Shown here piece by piece: positions 35,787 to 45,602 of a stretch of DNA of 64,000 bases. The stretch covers positions 1-64,000 of the forward strand of contig DAOTVC010000175.1 of assembly GCA_034437215.1 (NCBI GenBank), read 5' to 3'. Numbering within the stretch: the stretch's first letter is position 1; each line of letters starts with the position of its first letter. The stretch comes from DAOTVC01 sp034437215. Lineage in GTDB: Bacteria > Chloroflexota > Anaerolineae > B4-G1 > SLSP01. The notes beneath the pieces were generated by a model. That model searched no databases and was not told the origin of the DNA. It was given only the letters and a program-made list of their open reading frames with translations. Both the position numbers and the translations under genes were made by a program.

Positions 35787-37517
35787 ATGACCCTATGGCG
35801 CACGCGATGGGAGACCTTGCCTCCCGCCCCCCCGATCCTGTTTGAGCGATTCTCCGACTTGGATCACCTGGTCGTTCAGGTGCTCTACAATCGTGGCCTC
35901 ACGCGCCCCGAGGAGGTGGAGGCCTTTCTCGCCGGAACCGTGGTCTGCGACAATCCTTTCGATCTCGAAGGGGTCGACGCGGCCGTGACGCTTATCCGGC
36001 AGATCCTCAGACGCGCTGAGCCTATCGTGGTCTACGGTGACTACGACGTCGATGGGGTGACGGCGACCGCCGTTCTCGTGCAGACGTTGCGCGCTTTCGG
36101 CGGCAGGGCGGAGCCCTACATCCCCGACCGGATCGAGGAGGGGTATGGGTTGAACACCGAGGCCATCCGGTGGCTCGCCGAGGAGGGGGCACGGCTGCTC
36201 ATCACCGTCGACTGCGGCATCCGTTCCCACGACGAGATCCGAGAGGCACACGAGCGCGGCATGAAGGTGATCGTGACCGATCACCATCACATCGGTGAGA
36301 GTCTCCCCTTCTATGCCAGTGCCGTGCTCAACCCCCGTCGCTCCGGGTGCAGGTACCCCTTTCACGACCTCTCGGGGGTGGGCGTGGCCTTCAAACTGGC
36401 GCAGGCCCTGTTGCGTGCCGACGGCAGAGTCCCTCTGCGACGACGTGAGGAGGGGCAGAAGGGGGGCATCCTGGAGGAGGAGCTCCTCGACCTCGTGGCG
36501 TTGGGCACCATCGCCGACATGGTGCCCCTTCTGGGGGAGAACCACGTTCTCGTCCGCCGGGGCCTCAAGCGGATCAACGAGTCACCGCGCCCGGGGCTGC
36601 AGGCGCTGATGGAGGTCTCCCGTGTCGAGCCGGGGCAGGTGACGGCGAGGGACGTGAGCTTCTCCCTGGCGCCCCGTCTGAACGCCGCGGGACGGGTAGG
36701 GCAGGCGTTGAAGGCCCTGGAGCTACTGCTTGCGCCGGACCTGGAGAGGGCGCGCCCTCTGGCACGTGAACTGGATAACATGAACCTGGAACGCCGGGAT
36801 CTCACGCGCCGGGTGCGAGAGCAGGCGCGGATGATGGTCCTGGAGACGGAGGAGGATCCCCCCTTGCTCTTCGCTGCCTCCCCCGACTTCCCCGCCGGCA
36901 TTGTCGGTCTGGCGGCGGGGCGGCTGATGGAGGAGTTCTACCGCCCGGCCATCGTTGTAGAGATGGGGGAGGAGTTCTGCAAGGGGTCGGCCCGCTCCAT
37001 TCCCGCATTTCACATCACCGAGGCCCTGGACAAGGTGGCGTCCCTTCTCGAGCGGTATGGCGGGCACGCAGCGGCGGCGGGATTCACCGTGAGGAGGGAG
37101 AAGCTCTCCGAACTCCGGGATGCGCTGGTAGAGCTGGCCCGGCGCGATCTGGTGGACGTCGTCCTCGCGCCGGTCATCAGCGTGGACGCCGAGGTACAGT
37201 TGAGCATGCTCTCCTGGGATCGCTACCGTGCCCTGGAGGCGCTGGCCCCCTTCGGCTACGGCAACCACGCCCCGCTTCTGGTGAGCCGGCACGCGGAGGT
37301 GCACGAGGCCCGCGCCGTCGGTGCCGAAGGGCACCATCTCAAGCTCTATCTGCGCGACGACCGCGGACACATGTGGAGTGCCATCGCCTTCCGACAGGGC
37401 GAGTGGATCAACAGGCTCCCCCCATACATTGATCTGGTCTACCATCTGGAGAGGAACGACTGGAACGGTCGTACCTCTCTCCAGCTGAACGTGCAGGATA
37501 TCCATCCGTGCAGCTGA
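35787..37517 (+). CDS. recJ: Single-stranded-DNA-specific exonuclease RecJ
   Basis: A 576-residue DHH-family nuclease. It has YGDYDVDGVTATAVL (motif I), ITVDCGIRSHDEI, DHHHIGE (the DHH motif) and LVALGTIADMVPLLGENH, then GGHAAAAGFTV in the DHHA1 domain and a C-terminal OB-fold. It degrades single-stranded DNA 5' to 3' in recombination and mismatch repair. The ATG at 35787 follows GGAGAAGGA at a rather long distance; an upstream TTG at 35760 is a weaker candidate. Confidence 0.93.
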   Translation: MTLWRTRWETLPPAPPILFERFSDLDHLVVQVLYNRGLTRPEEVEAFLAGTVVCDNPFDLEGVDAAVTLIRQILRRAEPIVVYGDYDVDGVTATAVLVQTLRAFGGRAEPYIPDRIEEGYGLNTEAIRWLAEEGARLLITVDCGIRSHDEIREAHERGMKVIVTDHHHIGESLPFYASAVLNPRRSGCRYPFHDLSGVGVAFKLAQALLRADGRVPLRRREEGQKGGILEEELLDLVALGTIADMVPLLGENHVLVRRGLKRINESPRPGLQALMEVSRVEPGQVTARDVSFSLAPRLNAAGRVGQALKALELLLAPDLERARPLARELDNMNLERRDLTRRVREQARMMVLETEEDPPLLFAASPDFPAGIVGLAAGRLMEEFYRPAIVVEMGEEFCKGSARSIPAFHITEALDKVASLLERYGGHAAAAGFTVRREKLSELRDALVELARRDLVDVVLAPVISVDAEVQLSMLSWDRYRALEALAPFGYGNHAPLLVSRHAEVHEARAVGAEGHHLKLYLRDDRGHMWSAIAFRQGEWINRLPPYIDLVYHLERNDWNGRTSLQLNVQDIHPCS

Positions 37518-37578
37518 CGAGCCGGTTCCTGCGCTCTCCGGGTCGGCAATTCCTTCGTTACACGAGATAGGAGGCGGC

Positions 37579-38559
37579 ATGCGAGCACTGGTCACCGGCG
37601 CAACGGGTTGCGTGGGCGCCAACATCGTAGAGGCACTTCTAGCCGAGGGTTGGGAGGTGCGGGCCCTGCAACGTCCCACCTCCAGCCTGCAGGCGCTGAG
37701 GGGTCTGGAGCCCGAGATGGTCGTGGGGGATATCCTGGACTACGACTCCCTTCTTCGGGCCATGGCGGGCTGCGAGTGGGTCTTCCACGCGGCTGCCATC
37801 TCCCAGTACTGGCGCAGCGACATGGATCTCCTCTACCGGGTCAACGTCGAGGGCACCCGCAACGTGATGCGGGCAGCTCAAGAGCAGGGGGTAGAACGCG
37901 TTATCTACACCAGCTCTGTAGCGGCTCTCGGCGTCGCGGAGTCGGGGACGCGGATCGATGAGACGAGCACCTTTAACCTGCCCTTCGATCGCTTTCCCTA
38001 CGGTCACAGCAAGGTCCTGGCCGAAGCGGAGGTCCAGAGGGCCGTGCGGGCCGGTCTGGACGTCGTCACGGTCAATCCGGTGACCGTCATCGGACAGCGG
38101 GACGTCGGTTTCGTCGGTGGGGAGTTCCTGCGGGTCGCGTGCAAGGGGCAGGCGGTGGTCGTGCCTCCCGGAGGGGTGGGCATCGTCTCCGCCCGTCGCG
38201 TGGGAGCCGGGCACCTCCTCGCCGCCCGGCAGGGTGGTACCGGCGAGCGGTACATCTTGAATGGTGAAAACGTCCGCTATCGCCGGCTTATGAGGGTCGT
38301 CGCCCGGGTTGTAGGCGTCCGCCCGCCCCGGGTCACCTTGCCCCGCCCGTCGATGGGGCTCTTGGCTGCCGTTGTCGACGCCCTGAACCGGGCGCGGGGA
38401 GGGATTCCGTTGATCGATGGCAATCAGGTCCGGCTCAGCGCCCGTCTCCTCTACTACGACGGCAGCAAGGCGCAGGAGGAGCTGGGCTTTTCGGGGGGAA
38501 CCCTCGAGGAGGCGGTCGAGGAGGCCTGGCGCTGGTATCAGGAGGAAGGGCTCCTGTAG
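37579..38559 (+). CDS. NAD(P)-dependent epimerase/dehydratase (extended SDR)
   Basis: A 326-residue Rossmann-fold protein. The nucleotide motif VTGATGCVGANIVEAL starts at residue 5. The catalytic Ser region is YTSSVAALG, followed by YGHSK (Tyr-x3-Lys). The sequence resembles dihydroflavonol-4-reductase-like and hopanoid-associated (HpnA-type) sugar epimerases. Substrate unknown. GATAGGAGGCGGC gives a strong ribosome site. The TPR gene begins one base after its stop. Confidence 0.88.
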   Translation: MRALVTGATGCVGANIVEALLAEGWEVRALQRPTSSLQALRGLEPEMVVGDILDYDSLLRAMAGCEWVFHAAAISQYWRSDMDLLYRVNVEGTRNVMRAAQEQGVERVIYTSSVAALGVAESGTRIDETSTFNLPFDRFPYGHSKVLAEAEVQRAVRAGLDVVTVNPVTVIGQRDVGFVGGEFLRVACKGQAVVVPPGGVGIVSARRVGAGHLLAARQGGTGERYILNGENVRYRRLMRVVARVVGVRPPRVTLPRPSMGLLAAVVDALNRARGGIPLIDGNQVRLSARLLYYDGSKAQEELGFSGGTLEEAVEEAWRWYQEEGLL

Positions 38560-38560
38560 C

Positions 38561-40069
38561 ATGTACATCAAGAGGAATCCGTACTCTTTCCGGCGTCGCC
38601 GCCGCACTTCCCTGCTGCGCGTCCTGATTCTGCTGGCGCTCATCGGGGCGGGGATCTACCTTCTCTTGCAGCTCTCGAGTGGGCCGGTGCCCGTCGCCAG
38701 GTTCACCACTCCCACGCTGATGCCGACGCCGACGAAATCCGCCGTCACCCACGCAGCCGAGGCGCAGGACTATTACCGGGCGGGCCTGCTCTCCGAAGCC
38801 ATCGCCTCCTACCGCGCCTCGTTGGACTTGATGCCGGAAGAGACCGAGCTCTACGTGGATCTGGCCCGCCTGCTCATCTTCTCGGGCCGGCCCGAGCAGG
38901 GGCTCGACATGACGCGCGAAGCCCTCAGGCGGGACCCCGAGAACGCCCGGGCCTGGGCGGTGCAGTGCCTGGCCTACGATTGGTTGGGGATGGCTCAGGA
39001 GGCCATCGGCGTCTGCGAGAAGGCCATCGGTCTCGACCCCACCCTTCCGGAGGCGTATGCCTATCTCGCGGAGGCCTACATCGATGTGGGTAACTGGTTC
39101 GGAGCCAACGATGCTATCGACACGGCGCTGCAGCTCGACCGGCAGAATGTGGACGTCCTGCGCAACTACGGGTACGTGTTGGAGGTGCAGGGGAACTACT
39201 CCTCCGCCATCGAGGCCTACCGTGAGGCGGTGAACAACCACGCTGCGCTGGTCCACGTCTATCTCTCGTTGGCTCGCAACTATCAGGCGCTGGGGAACGT
39301 CAGCCGCGCGGTGGAGATGTACGAGGCAGCTGCCGCCAGCGACCCCTCGAATCCCGCGCCCCTCGCTCAGCTGGCGGCTTTCTATCTGCTCCAGGGCGAC
39401 TATGCCGAGGCGCAGCAGTATCTCAACGAGGCGTTGGAGATCGCACCTCATCACCCCCGCGCCCTGGGCCATCTGGGAGTTCTCTACTTCCAGCGGCGTA
39501 ACTACGAGGATGCCATTCCCATCCTCGAGAACGCCGTACGCTACGGCGAGGCCGAGAGCCGCCGACGAACGGTGAGCTTCTACGTGACTCTCGAGTTTGT
39601 GGGCCAGGTCGGTGCCGAATCTGTGGGAGAGGAGGTGGCCCGCGCGCTCTTCATCCACCCCGACGATATCACCTATCCCATGCGGGCCATGGTGGCGGGT
39701 ATCGAAGAGGGCTCACCTATCAAGGGAAGTGTGCGGCTGGGTCCTTTCGATGGGCGTTACGTCATCAGCCTGCAGGGGCTGCCCCCGGTGCCCCCCAATC
39801 AGATCTACGTGGGCTGGTTCGAACCTCTCTTCACACCCGAGGGAGGGCTGATGCGGGTCGAACTAACCCCTGACGCAGCCGGGGAGGTGAGCCTTAAGGG
39901 AGGGACGGGTCCGGTAGAAGGACCTCCCATCGAACACTACTACATCCTGGCCCTCTGTCACTACTTTCTCAATCAGTGTGACCAGGCGCTCCCCTACATT
40001 CGTGTGGCCCTGCGGATCGATCCCAACGACGCCAACGCGCTGGAGACCTTGCACTTGTGCAGCCAGTAG
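38561..40069 (+). CDS. Membrane-anchored TPR protein
   Basis: A 502-residue protein with a basic N-terminus (MYIKRNPYSFRRRRRTS), one transmembrane helix (about 19-40), a Thr/Pro linker and about eight tetratricopeptide repeats (about 65-330). Typical TPR phrases are YYRAGLLSEAIASYRASLDL and YLNEALEIAPHHPRALGHLG. The C-terminal part includes a beta-rich segment and a last repeat. It probably scaffolds a protein complex at the outer face of the membrane. It follows the SDR gene immediately and precedes a YfhO gene. Confidence 0.82.
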   Translation: MYIKRNPYSFRRRRRTSLLRVLILLALIGAGIYLLLQLSSGPVPVARFTTPTLMPTPTKSAVTHAAEAQDYYRAGLLSEAIASYRASLDLMPEETELYVDLARLLIFSGRPEQGLDMTREALRRDPENARAWAVQCLAYDWLGMAQEAIGVCEKAIGLDPTLPEAYAYLAEAYIDVGNWFGANDAIDTALQLDRQNVDVLRNYGYVLEVQGNYSSAIEAYREAVNNHAALVHVYLSLARNYQALGNVSRAVEMYEAAAASDPSNPAPLAQLAAFYLLQGDYAEAQQYLNEALEIAPHHPRALGHLGVLYFQRRNYEDAIPILENAVRYGEAESRRRTVSFYVTLEFVGQVGAESVGEEVARALFIHPDDITYPMRAMVAGIEEGSPIKGSVRLGPFDGRYVISLQGLPPVPPNQIYVGWFEPLFTPEGGLMRVELTPDAAGEVSLKGGTGPVEGPPIEHYYILALCHYFLNQCDQALPYIRVALRIDPNDANALETLHLCSQ

Positions 40070-40091
40070 CAGCCCGCGCACGGAGGGAGGA

Positions 40092-42824
40092 ATGAAGCGC
40101 CGCCGTGAGACCTCACTGAGAGCAGGGGTGGCCCTGCTGCTCCCCGTTATCCTCGTCCTGCTGCTCTTCCGGCGGCTCGTGGTGGGGCGCGTCCTCGCCG
40201 ACGGGGACCTGCAGACCTACTTCTTTCCTTACTGGGTGGCCTCCGCCCGCGCGCTCCAGACTCTACGCCTGCCGCTCTGGAACCCCTATCTCTTCGCCGG
40301 TGCCCCGCTGCTGGCGAACTCCCAGGCCGGGGTCTTCTACCCGTTGAACTGGCCTCTCTGGCTGGCTGCGGGCCCTACGTTGGAGGGGCTGACCCGCTCC
40401 ATCCACTGGAGCGTGCTGCTGCACCTCGGGATCGCGACGGTGACCGCAGGGATCTTGGCTCGCCAGCTCGGGGTGGGGCGCTGGGGCGCGGCCCTCGCCG
40501 GGCTCCTCTACGCGGGCGGGGGCTTTCTGGGGCTCCACGTCGAGCATCTGAACCAGCTGCAGGGGTTGGCGTGGCTGCCGCTGGCGCTTCCGGTGGTCAA
40601 GCCCTTGTCGCCGACGGAGCGGGGTCTGCTCCGCCTTGTCCCCCCGCCTCCCCGTGCGCTCATCGCCCTGACCCTCATCCTGCTGGCAGGCCATACCCAG
40701 ACCGCCTTCATCGCGGTCACGGGCGTCGTCCTCTTCTTTCTAAGCCAGCACTTCTTCCTCGCGCTCGCCAGCTCCTCTCCCGGGGCGCGCCGCCGGCTTT
40801 TCGCAGCGCTGTTGCGCGCCCTCCGCAGTGCTCCTGCCTTGCTCCCCTTGGGGATCGCCGTCCTGATCGCCGCCGTCCAGCTCCTACCCACTTTCCAGCT
40901 GGCGCAGCTCTCCATGCGTGCCGGGGGGCTTCCCTGGCGCGAAGCGGTCTCCTTCTCCCTCGTGCCCTGGAAGGCCCATCAGGTCCTCCTGCCCCCCTAT
41001 CTCGTGACCCCTTTTCTGCCCGAGGGGGTCGCTTATCTCGGGCTGGCGGGTTTGGTGCTGGTGGGGATGGGGGTCTGGAAGGCCTGGTGTGGTCGCGCAC
41101 CCTACCTGCTGGCTCTCAGCGTGCTGGCACTGCTGGGGCTCTTCTTCGCGTTGGGGGGGTATAATCCCCTCTACCTGGCTGCCGCTCGTCTCCGGCTGCC
41201 CGGCGTGATCCAATTTCGGGCCCCGGCTCGTTATCTGGCGCTCTACACCCTGGCGGCGGCGGTTCTGGCGGGCGCCGGATTGACGGAGCCGGCGACAACG
41301 AAAGCCGGCCGATTCCAAGGTTCACCCTTTACGCTTCACGTTTCGCGCCTTGGGTTGCACACCTCCCCTTTTCTGCAGGTCGCCCTCGTCCTCGTCGTCT
41401 TCGTCGAGCTCCTCCTCTCCGCGGCGCACCTGCCTCACGCCGACGCCACCGTTCCCCGGGCCTATTTCGATCTGCGCCCGGCGACGGCGCACCTCGTCGC
41501 GGCTGCCCGGGTCGATCAAGCCGCGGGGTTGCCCGCGAGCCGTTTCCTGAGTATCTCCAAGACCCTCTTCGACGCCGGGGACACCGACGAGATCGAGAGC
41601 AGCTACGGGGAGCTGCTCTCGCCTGATGCCCTCTGGACCTACGTGGTGGCGGCCAAGGATCGGGAGGTGCTGGCGCCTAACCTGCCCCTGGCCTTCGCCG
41701 TGCCTGCCGCCGACGGCTACGATGGGGGGTTGCTTCCGCTGCGGCACTACGCTACCTTCACCCGGCTTCTGCTTCCGGGCGGCACGGTGGACGGGCGACT
41801 GCGGGAGAATCTGGAGGCCATTTCCGACGAGCGCTGGCTGGACCTGCTGGACGTGCGCTTCCTCATCACCGACAAGGTGGGGGACGCCTGGGCCGACGGC
41901 GTCTTCTACGATCGCCAATTCCGGCCCGTTTTGGAGCCGGGGGAGCGGCTGGAGCTGGCCTGGCTCCCCGCCGACTTTGCAGCGGATGCCCTGAGCCTCC
42001 TCCACGTGGGGGGGGGCAGCGTCGAGGTGGCGCTGGAGGATGGGCGTGCGCTCTCCTTCCGCCTCGCGGAGAACGGCGGGGAGAGCCCGCAGCGGTTCAC
42101 GTGGGAGGGCAACGCCGCCGTCGCGGGCACGACTCTGCTCGCCGGCGAGACGGGCTTGGAGCTCTCGGGCGCCGCCCTGCTCGATACCCGTACGGAGGCC
42201 TTCTACCCGCTGGTGCTCTCGGAGCGCTTCCGCCTGGCCCATTCGGGTGACGTGAAGATCTACGAGGACGTGCAGCCGCCGGTCCGCGCCTTTCTGGTCC
42301 ACGAGGCCTTCTGCTACGACGCCGGGGACGAGGCGGCGTTGCTCGGTTCCCCGGACTTCGATCCGGCGACCACGGTGCTCCTCGCCGACTGCGGCGCCCT
42401 CTGGCGCGGGTGGGAGGTCACGGCCCAGCGCACGCGCCTCGTGCCTTTCGGTGCGTCGCCGCCTGCCGCTGCCGAGGAGGGGGTGCGCGTGATCCGCTAC
42501 GAGCCCTCCCGAGTGGAGCTGGAGGTCCGCGCCGCTGCCGAGGCCTTTCTCGTGCTCAAGGACGCCTGGTATCCCGGCTGGACGGTGACGGTGGCTCCGC
42601 TCGATGGCGGTGCTGTGCCTCCCCCCTTCCCTCGCGGTACGGTGCCCCTGCGGGCCGACGTCCTCTTGCGCGCCGTCCCCATACCATCCGGGACCTGGCG
42701 CGTCGTGCTGACCTATCGCCCGACCCTGCTCTACGTGGGGGCGGGGCTGTCCCTGCTGGGCTGTTTGATCTGGCTGGGATACGCCGTTCGTTGGCGCCGG
42801 CGTGATTCCGCGGCGCCGATATAG
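40092..42824 (+). CDS. YfhO-family membrane protein carrying an in-frame MITE remnant
   Basis: A 910-residue protein. The N-terminal half has about ten to twelve hydrophobic helices with YfhO features (VLADGDLQTYFFPYWVASAR, WNPYLFAGAPLLANSQAGVF). The C-terminal half is a large extracytoplasmic domain, with a final helix (LLYVGAGLSLLGCLIWLGYA). YfhO proteins are GT-C-like and linked to glycosylation of teichoic acids or lipids. Residues about 410-424 (FTLHVSRLG region) derive from the MITE described at 41321-41363, and translation is continuous through it. ATG 40092 follows GGAGGGAGG. Confidence 0.85.
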   Translation: MKRRRETSLRAGVALLLPVILVLLLFRRLVVGRVLADGDLQTYFFPYWVASARALQTLRLPLWNPYLFAGAPLLANSQAGVFYPLNWPLWLAAGPTLEGLTRSIHWSVLLHLGIATVTAGILARQLGVGRWGAALAGLLYAGGGFLGLHVEHLNQLQGLAWLPLALPVVKPLSPTERGLLRLVPPPPRALIALTLILLAGHTQTAFIAVTGVVLFFLSQHFFLALASSSPGARRRLFAALLRALRSAPALLPLGIAVLIAAVQLLPTFQLAQLSMRAGGLPWREAVSFSLVPWKAHQVLLPPYLVTPFLPEGVAYLGLAGLVLVGMGVWKAWCGRAPYLLALSVLALLGLFFALGGYNPLYLAAARLRLPGVIQFRAPARYLALYTLAAAVLAGAGLTEPATTKAGRFQGSPFTLHVSRLGLHTSPFLQVALVLVVFVELLLSAAHLPHADATVPRAYFDLRPATAHLVAAARVDQAAGLPASRFLSISKTLFDAGDTDEIESSYGELLSPDALWTYVVAAKDREVLAPNLPLAFAVPAADGYDGGLLPLRHYATFTRLLLPGGTVDGRLRENLEAISDERWLDLLDVRFLITDKVGDAWADGVFYDRQFRPVLEPGERLELAWLPADFAADALSLLHVGGGSVEVALEDGRALSFRLAENGGESPQRFTWEGNAAVAGTTLLAGETGLELSGAALLDTRTEAFYPLVLSERFRLAHSGDVKIYEDVQPPVRAFLVHEAFCYDAGDEAALLGSPDFDPATTVLLADCGALWRGWEVTAQRTRLVPFGASPPAAAEEGVRVIRYEPSRVELEVRAAAEAFLVLKDAWYPGWTVTVAPLDGGAVPPPFPRGTVPLRADVLLRAVPIPSGTWRVVLTYRPTLLYVGAGLSLLGCLIWLGYAVRWRRRDSAAPI
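41321..41363 (-). mobile_element. MITE fragment inside the YfhO coding sequence
   Basis: About 36 bases match the MITE core and flank (CTTTACG, TTCACGTTTC, GCGCCT, GGGTT in order), then jump to a CACACC end, so about a dozen bases are deleted. It is in the orientation of copy 3. The encoded peptide FTLHVSRLG resembles the frame in the intact element. No target duplication is visible. Confidence 0.7.
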
Positions 42825-42863
42825 GACACGAACAGGGCAGCAGATCCTGGTTAGGAGGAGCCG

Positions 42864-44576
42864 ATGAGCTACATGAGTGACATGTTGTTCGTTCACGGGG
42901 TAGCGGCCGCGAAGGCCGGGGACACTCAGGAGGCCCGCTCCTACCTGGAGCGTCTCCTCCGTATGGGAGAGGCCACCCTGGAGCAGGAGGCCGAGGCGTG
43001 GTACTGGCTGGGTAAGTTGGCAACGCAGCCGGAGAAGAGGCGTGACTACTTTGAGAACGTCCTGGCTGTGCAGCCCTTCCATCCTGAGGCGCGCCGTGAA
43101 CTTGCCATCCTCGATGGGCGCCTCGATCCCGCCCAGATCGTCGATCCGGACCGGCTGCTGCAAACGAATGGGGGGCCGGCGCTCTGTCCCGAGTGCGGTG
43201 CGCCCCTCGTCTTTGCCCCCGACGGTCGGGAACGCTACTGCGAGCGCTGCGGCTGGGACCCCGACGATCTCCTGGCCCTCGCCGGGCGTGCCCCCGACGA
43301 TCTGCTGCGAGCGGGCATCGCTGCCGTCAAGGCAGGAGAGCGTAAAGAGGCTCGCCGTTATCTGGAGGCCGCCGTCTGCTCACCGGGCGCCTCCACCCAT
43401 CAGAAGGTGCACGCCTGGCTGTGGATGAGCGGTGTGGTGGACGCGCCGGAACGGCGGAGGTGCCTGGAAGCGGTGCTGCGGCTCGACCCCGGCAACGTCG
43501 TTGCGCGTCGCGGTCTCCAGCACCTAGCTGCGCAGACTGCTGCAGATGGTGAGGCAGAGCCCGTCGCTGCCGAGGCGCGCCCCTCAGCCGCCGGCAGCCG
43601 CCGCTTCGTCTGCCGCCAGTGCGGGGCGCGGATGTCCTTCTCTGCGGGCGGGCACGCCCTCGAATGCGACCACTGCGGCTTCCAGCAGTCTCTCTTGGAG
43701 GCCCTGAAAAGAACACCCGGGACGGTTGCTGCGTCACGAGGCGTACAGGAGCAGGACTTCCTCGTGGACCTGGCGACCGCCAAGGGGCACGTGACCCCCA
43801 CACAGGTGCAGCCCTTCAAGTGCCGGGGTTGCGGTGCCTCCTTCGTCCTGGCCCCCGGCGTCCTCTCCATGACCTGCACCTACTGCGGCTCTCCCCACGT
43901 CGTGGAGCTTCCGACGCAGGACGTGGGGCTCCCGGAAGCGGTGCTTCCCTTTGGTATAAGCCGGGAGGCGGCGGACCGGGCCCTGACCCGGTGGCTGGAG
44001 AAGGAGGTCGGGGACGATGTGCGCAAGCGCAGCGAGATCCGGGGGCTCTACCTGCCCGCCTGGACCTTCGACGTGGGGGGCACCCTCAACGCCCAACGGA
44101 CGGTACATAGATTCGAGGGGCAGGAGTACCGGGAGTACGTGGAGCAAGAGGCTTATTCCCGCGATCTGGATGATCTGCTGGTGCCCGCCAACCCTCTGCT
44201 GCCCGCCGCCCTCGAGAGGGTCCTCCGGGGATTCGATCTCGGAGCTCTCGTGCCCTACGACGAGCGCTATCTGGCAGGCTGGCCCGCTGCCGTCAACGAG
44301 ATCAGCGCTTCCGACGCCTCCCTCGTGGCCCGCCAGGAGGCCCTCCGGCGGATTCAGGAGAGCGTGGACGTGCGCCTGAGTGCGGTCTCCCACATCATCA
44401 CGGTCTATGCCTACAAGCTGATTCTGCTGCCCATCTGGATGGCCCGCTACGAGGACGATGAAGGCGACCTCTACCGGGTCGTCGTCAACGGGCAGGTGGG
44501 GGAGGTCGTAGGGCAGAGGCCGCACAAGGGGTTCTTCGAGAAGTTGTGGGATGGTCTGGAGGATTTCTGGTCCTGA
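42864..44576 (+). CDS. TPR-like / triple zinc-ribbon protein of unknown function
   Basis: A 570-residue soluble protein. A TPR-like helical start (LFVHGVAAAKAGDTQEARSY) is followed by zinc ribbon 1 (CPECG...CERCG, near 108-130), a second helical TPR-like unit and zinc ribbon 2 (CRQCG...CDHCG, near 250-270). Zinc ribbon 3 (CRGCG...CTYCG) is near 320-340. The last ~200 residues (GLYLPAWTFDVGGTLNAQRT) resemble C-terminal domains seen in proteins linked to zinc-ribbon membrane-assembly factors. A role in protein or nucleic-acid scaffolding is possible; none is proven. AGGAGG precedes the ATG. Confidence 0.7.
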   Translation: MSYMSDMLFVHGVAAAKAGDTQEARSYLERLLRMGEATLEQEAEAWYWLGKLATQPEKRRDYFENVLAVQPFHPEARRELAILDGRLDPAQIVDPDRLLQTNGGPALCPECGAPLVFAPDGRERYCERCGWDPDDLLALAGRAPDDLLRAGIAAVKAGERKEARRYLEAAVCSPGASTHQKVHAWLWMSGVVDAPERRRCLEAVLRLDPGNVVARRGLQHLAAQTAADGEAEPVAAEARPSAAGSRRFVCRQCGARMSFSAGGHALECDHCGFQQSLLEALKRTPGTVAASRGVQEQDFLVDLATAKGHVTPTQVQPFKCRGCGASFVLAPGVLSMTCTYCGSPHVVELPTQDVGLPEAVLPFGISREAADRALTRWLEKEVGDDVRKRSEIRGLYLPAWTFDVGGTLNAQRTVHRFEGQEYREYVEQEAYSRDLDDLLVPANPLLPAALERVLRGFDLGALVPYDERYLAGWPAAVNEISASDASLVARQEALRRIQESVDVRLSAVSHIITVYAYKLILLPIWMARYEDDEGDLYRVVVNGQVGEVVGQRPHKGFFEKLWDGLEDFWS

Positions 44577-44621
44577 GTACAGTTGGTTGTACGCGGAAAC
44601 CTTAGCATGAAGGAGGGTGAG

Positions 44622-45563
44622 ATGCAGTTGTCCGGCACGGAGCGCGCTTTCCCCGTCTACCTCACTCTGTTGGAGCAGGGACTTCTGGCGAAACGGGTCG
44701 TGGAGGCGGAGCAGGTGCTCCAGCAGTGCCGTCTCTGCGGAAATGAGTGTGAGGTGGATCGCCTGGATCAGCCGGGCCCCTGTCGCGTGGGGGACGTGGC
44801 CTACGTCGCCAGCTACGGGTCTCACATGGGCGAGGAGGACGTCCTGCGCGGCCGGCGGGGGTCGGGGACCATCTTCTTCTCGGGCTGCAACCTCCACTGC
44901 GTCTACTGCCAGAACTACGACATCAGCCAGTCGCGGGCCGGCTACCCCGTCTCTGCGCAAGAGCTGGCCTCGATTATGTTGGAGCTGGAGGGGGCAGGCT
45001 GCCACAACATCAACCTCGTCTCCCCCTCCCACGTCGTGCCGCAGATCGTGGCGGGGTTGGCGGTGGCGATTCAGGCGGGGCTGCGCCTGCCCATCGTCTA
45101 TAACACGGGGGGCTATGATTCGCCTCTCGCTCTACACCTGATGGAGGGCTTCGTCGACATCTACATGCCCGACATGAAGTACGCCGACCCCGAGGTGGCC
45201 CAACGCCTCTCCTGCGTCCCCGACTACCCCGCCGTGAATCGCGCTGCCGTCCGGGAGATGCACCGGCAGGTGGGGGATCTGGTGGTGGACGACCAGGGGG
45301 TAGCGAAGCGCGGACTTCTCGTGCGGCACCTGGTGTTGCCCAACGGCTTGGCGGGCACGGGCGAGATCGCACGCTTCCTGGTCGAGGAGATCAGCTCCGA
45401 GACCTACATCAACATCATGGGGCAGTACCGACCGGCGTACCGGGCCGGGGGCTTTCCCGAGATCGATCGACCTCCCACCCAGGAGGAGATTCGCGAGGCC
45501 TTCGAGGCTGCCCGCGAGGCGGGCCTGCAGCGCTTCGATGAGCGCCGGTCGTGGTGGCGCTGA
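44622..45563 (+). CDS. Radical SAM protein, PflX-like
   Basis: A 313-residue radical SAM enzyme. The [4Fe-4S] motif is in FFSGCNLHCVYCQNYD (Cys-x3-Cys-x2-Cys). An N-terminal pair of extra cysteines (QQCRLCGNECEV, PGPCRVGD) is typical of the PflX / YgiQ-adjacent activating-enzyme-like group. The barrel includes NINLVSPSHVVPQIV and MPDMKYADPEVAQRLS. The target is unknown and no glycyl-radical partner lies nearby. ATG 44622 follows AAGGAGG; ATG 44607 is less well spaced. Confidence 0.88.
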   Translation: MQLSGTERAFPVYLTLLEQGLLAKRVVEAEQVLQQCRLCGNECEVDRLDQPGPCRVGDVAYVASYGSHMGEEDVLRGRRGSGTIFFSGCNLHCVYCQNYDISQSRAGYPVSAQELASIMLELEGAGCHNINLVSPSHVVPQIVAGLAVAIQAGLRLPIVYNTGGYDSPLALHLMEGFVDIYMPDMKYADPEVAQRLSCVPDYPAVNRAAVREMHRQVGDLVVDDQGVAKRGLLVRHLVLPNGLAGTGEIARFLVEEISSETYINIMGQYRPAYRAGGFPEIDRPPTQEEIREAFEAAREAGLQRFDERRSWWR

Positions 45564-45602
45564 GCGCGCGCGTACATGGCTGGGCTGTCGTGGAGGGTCG
45601 GA

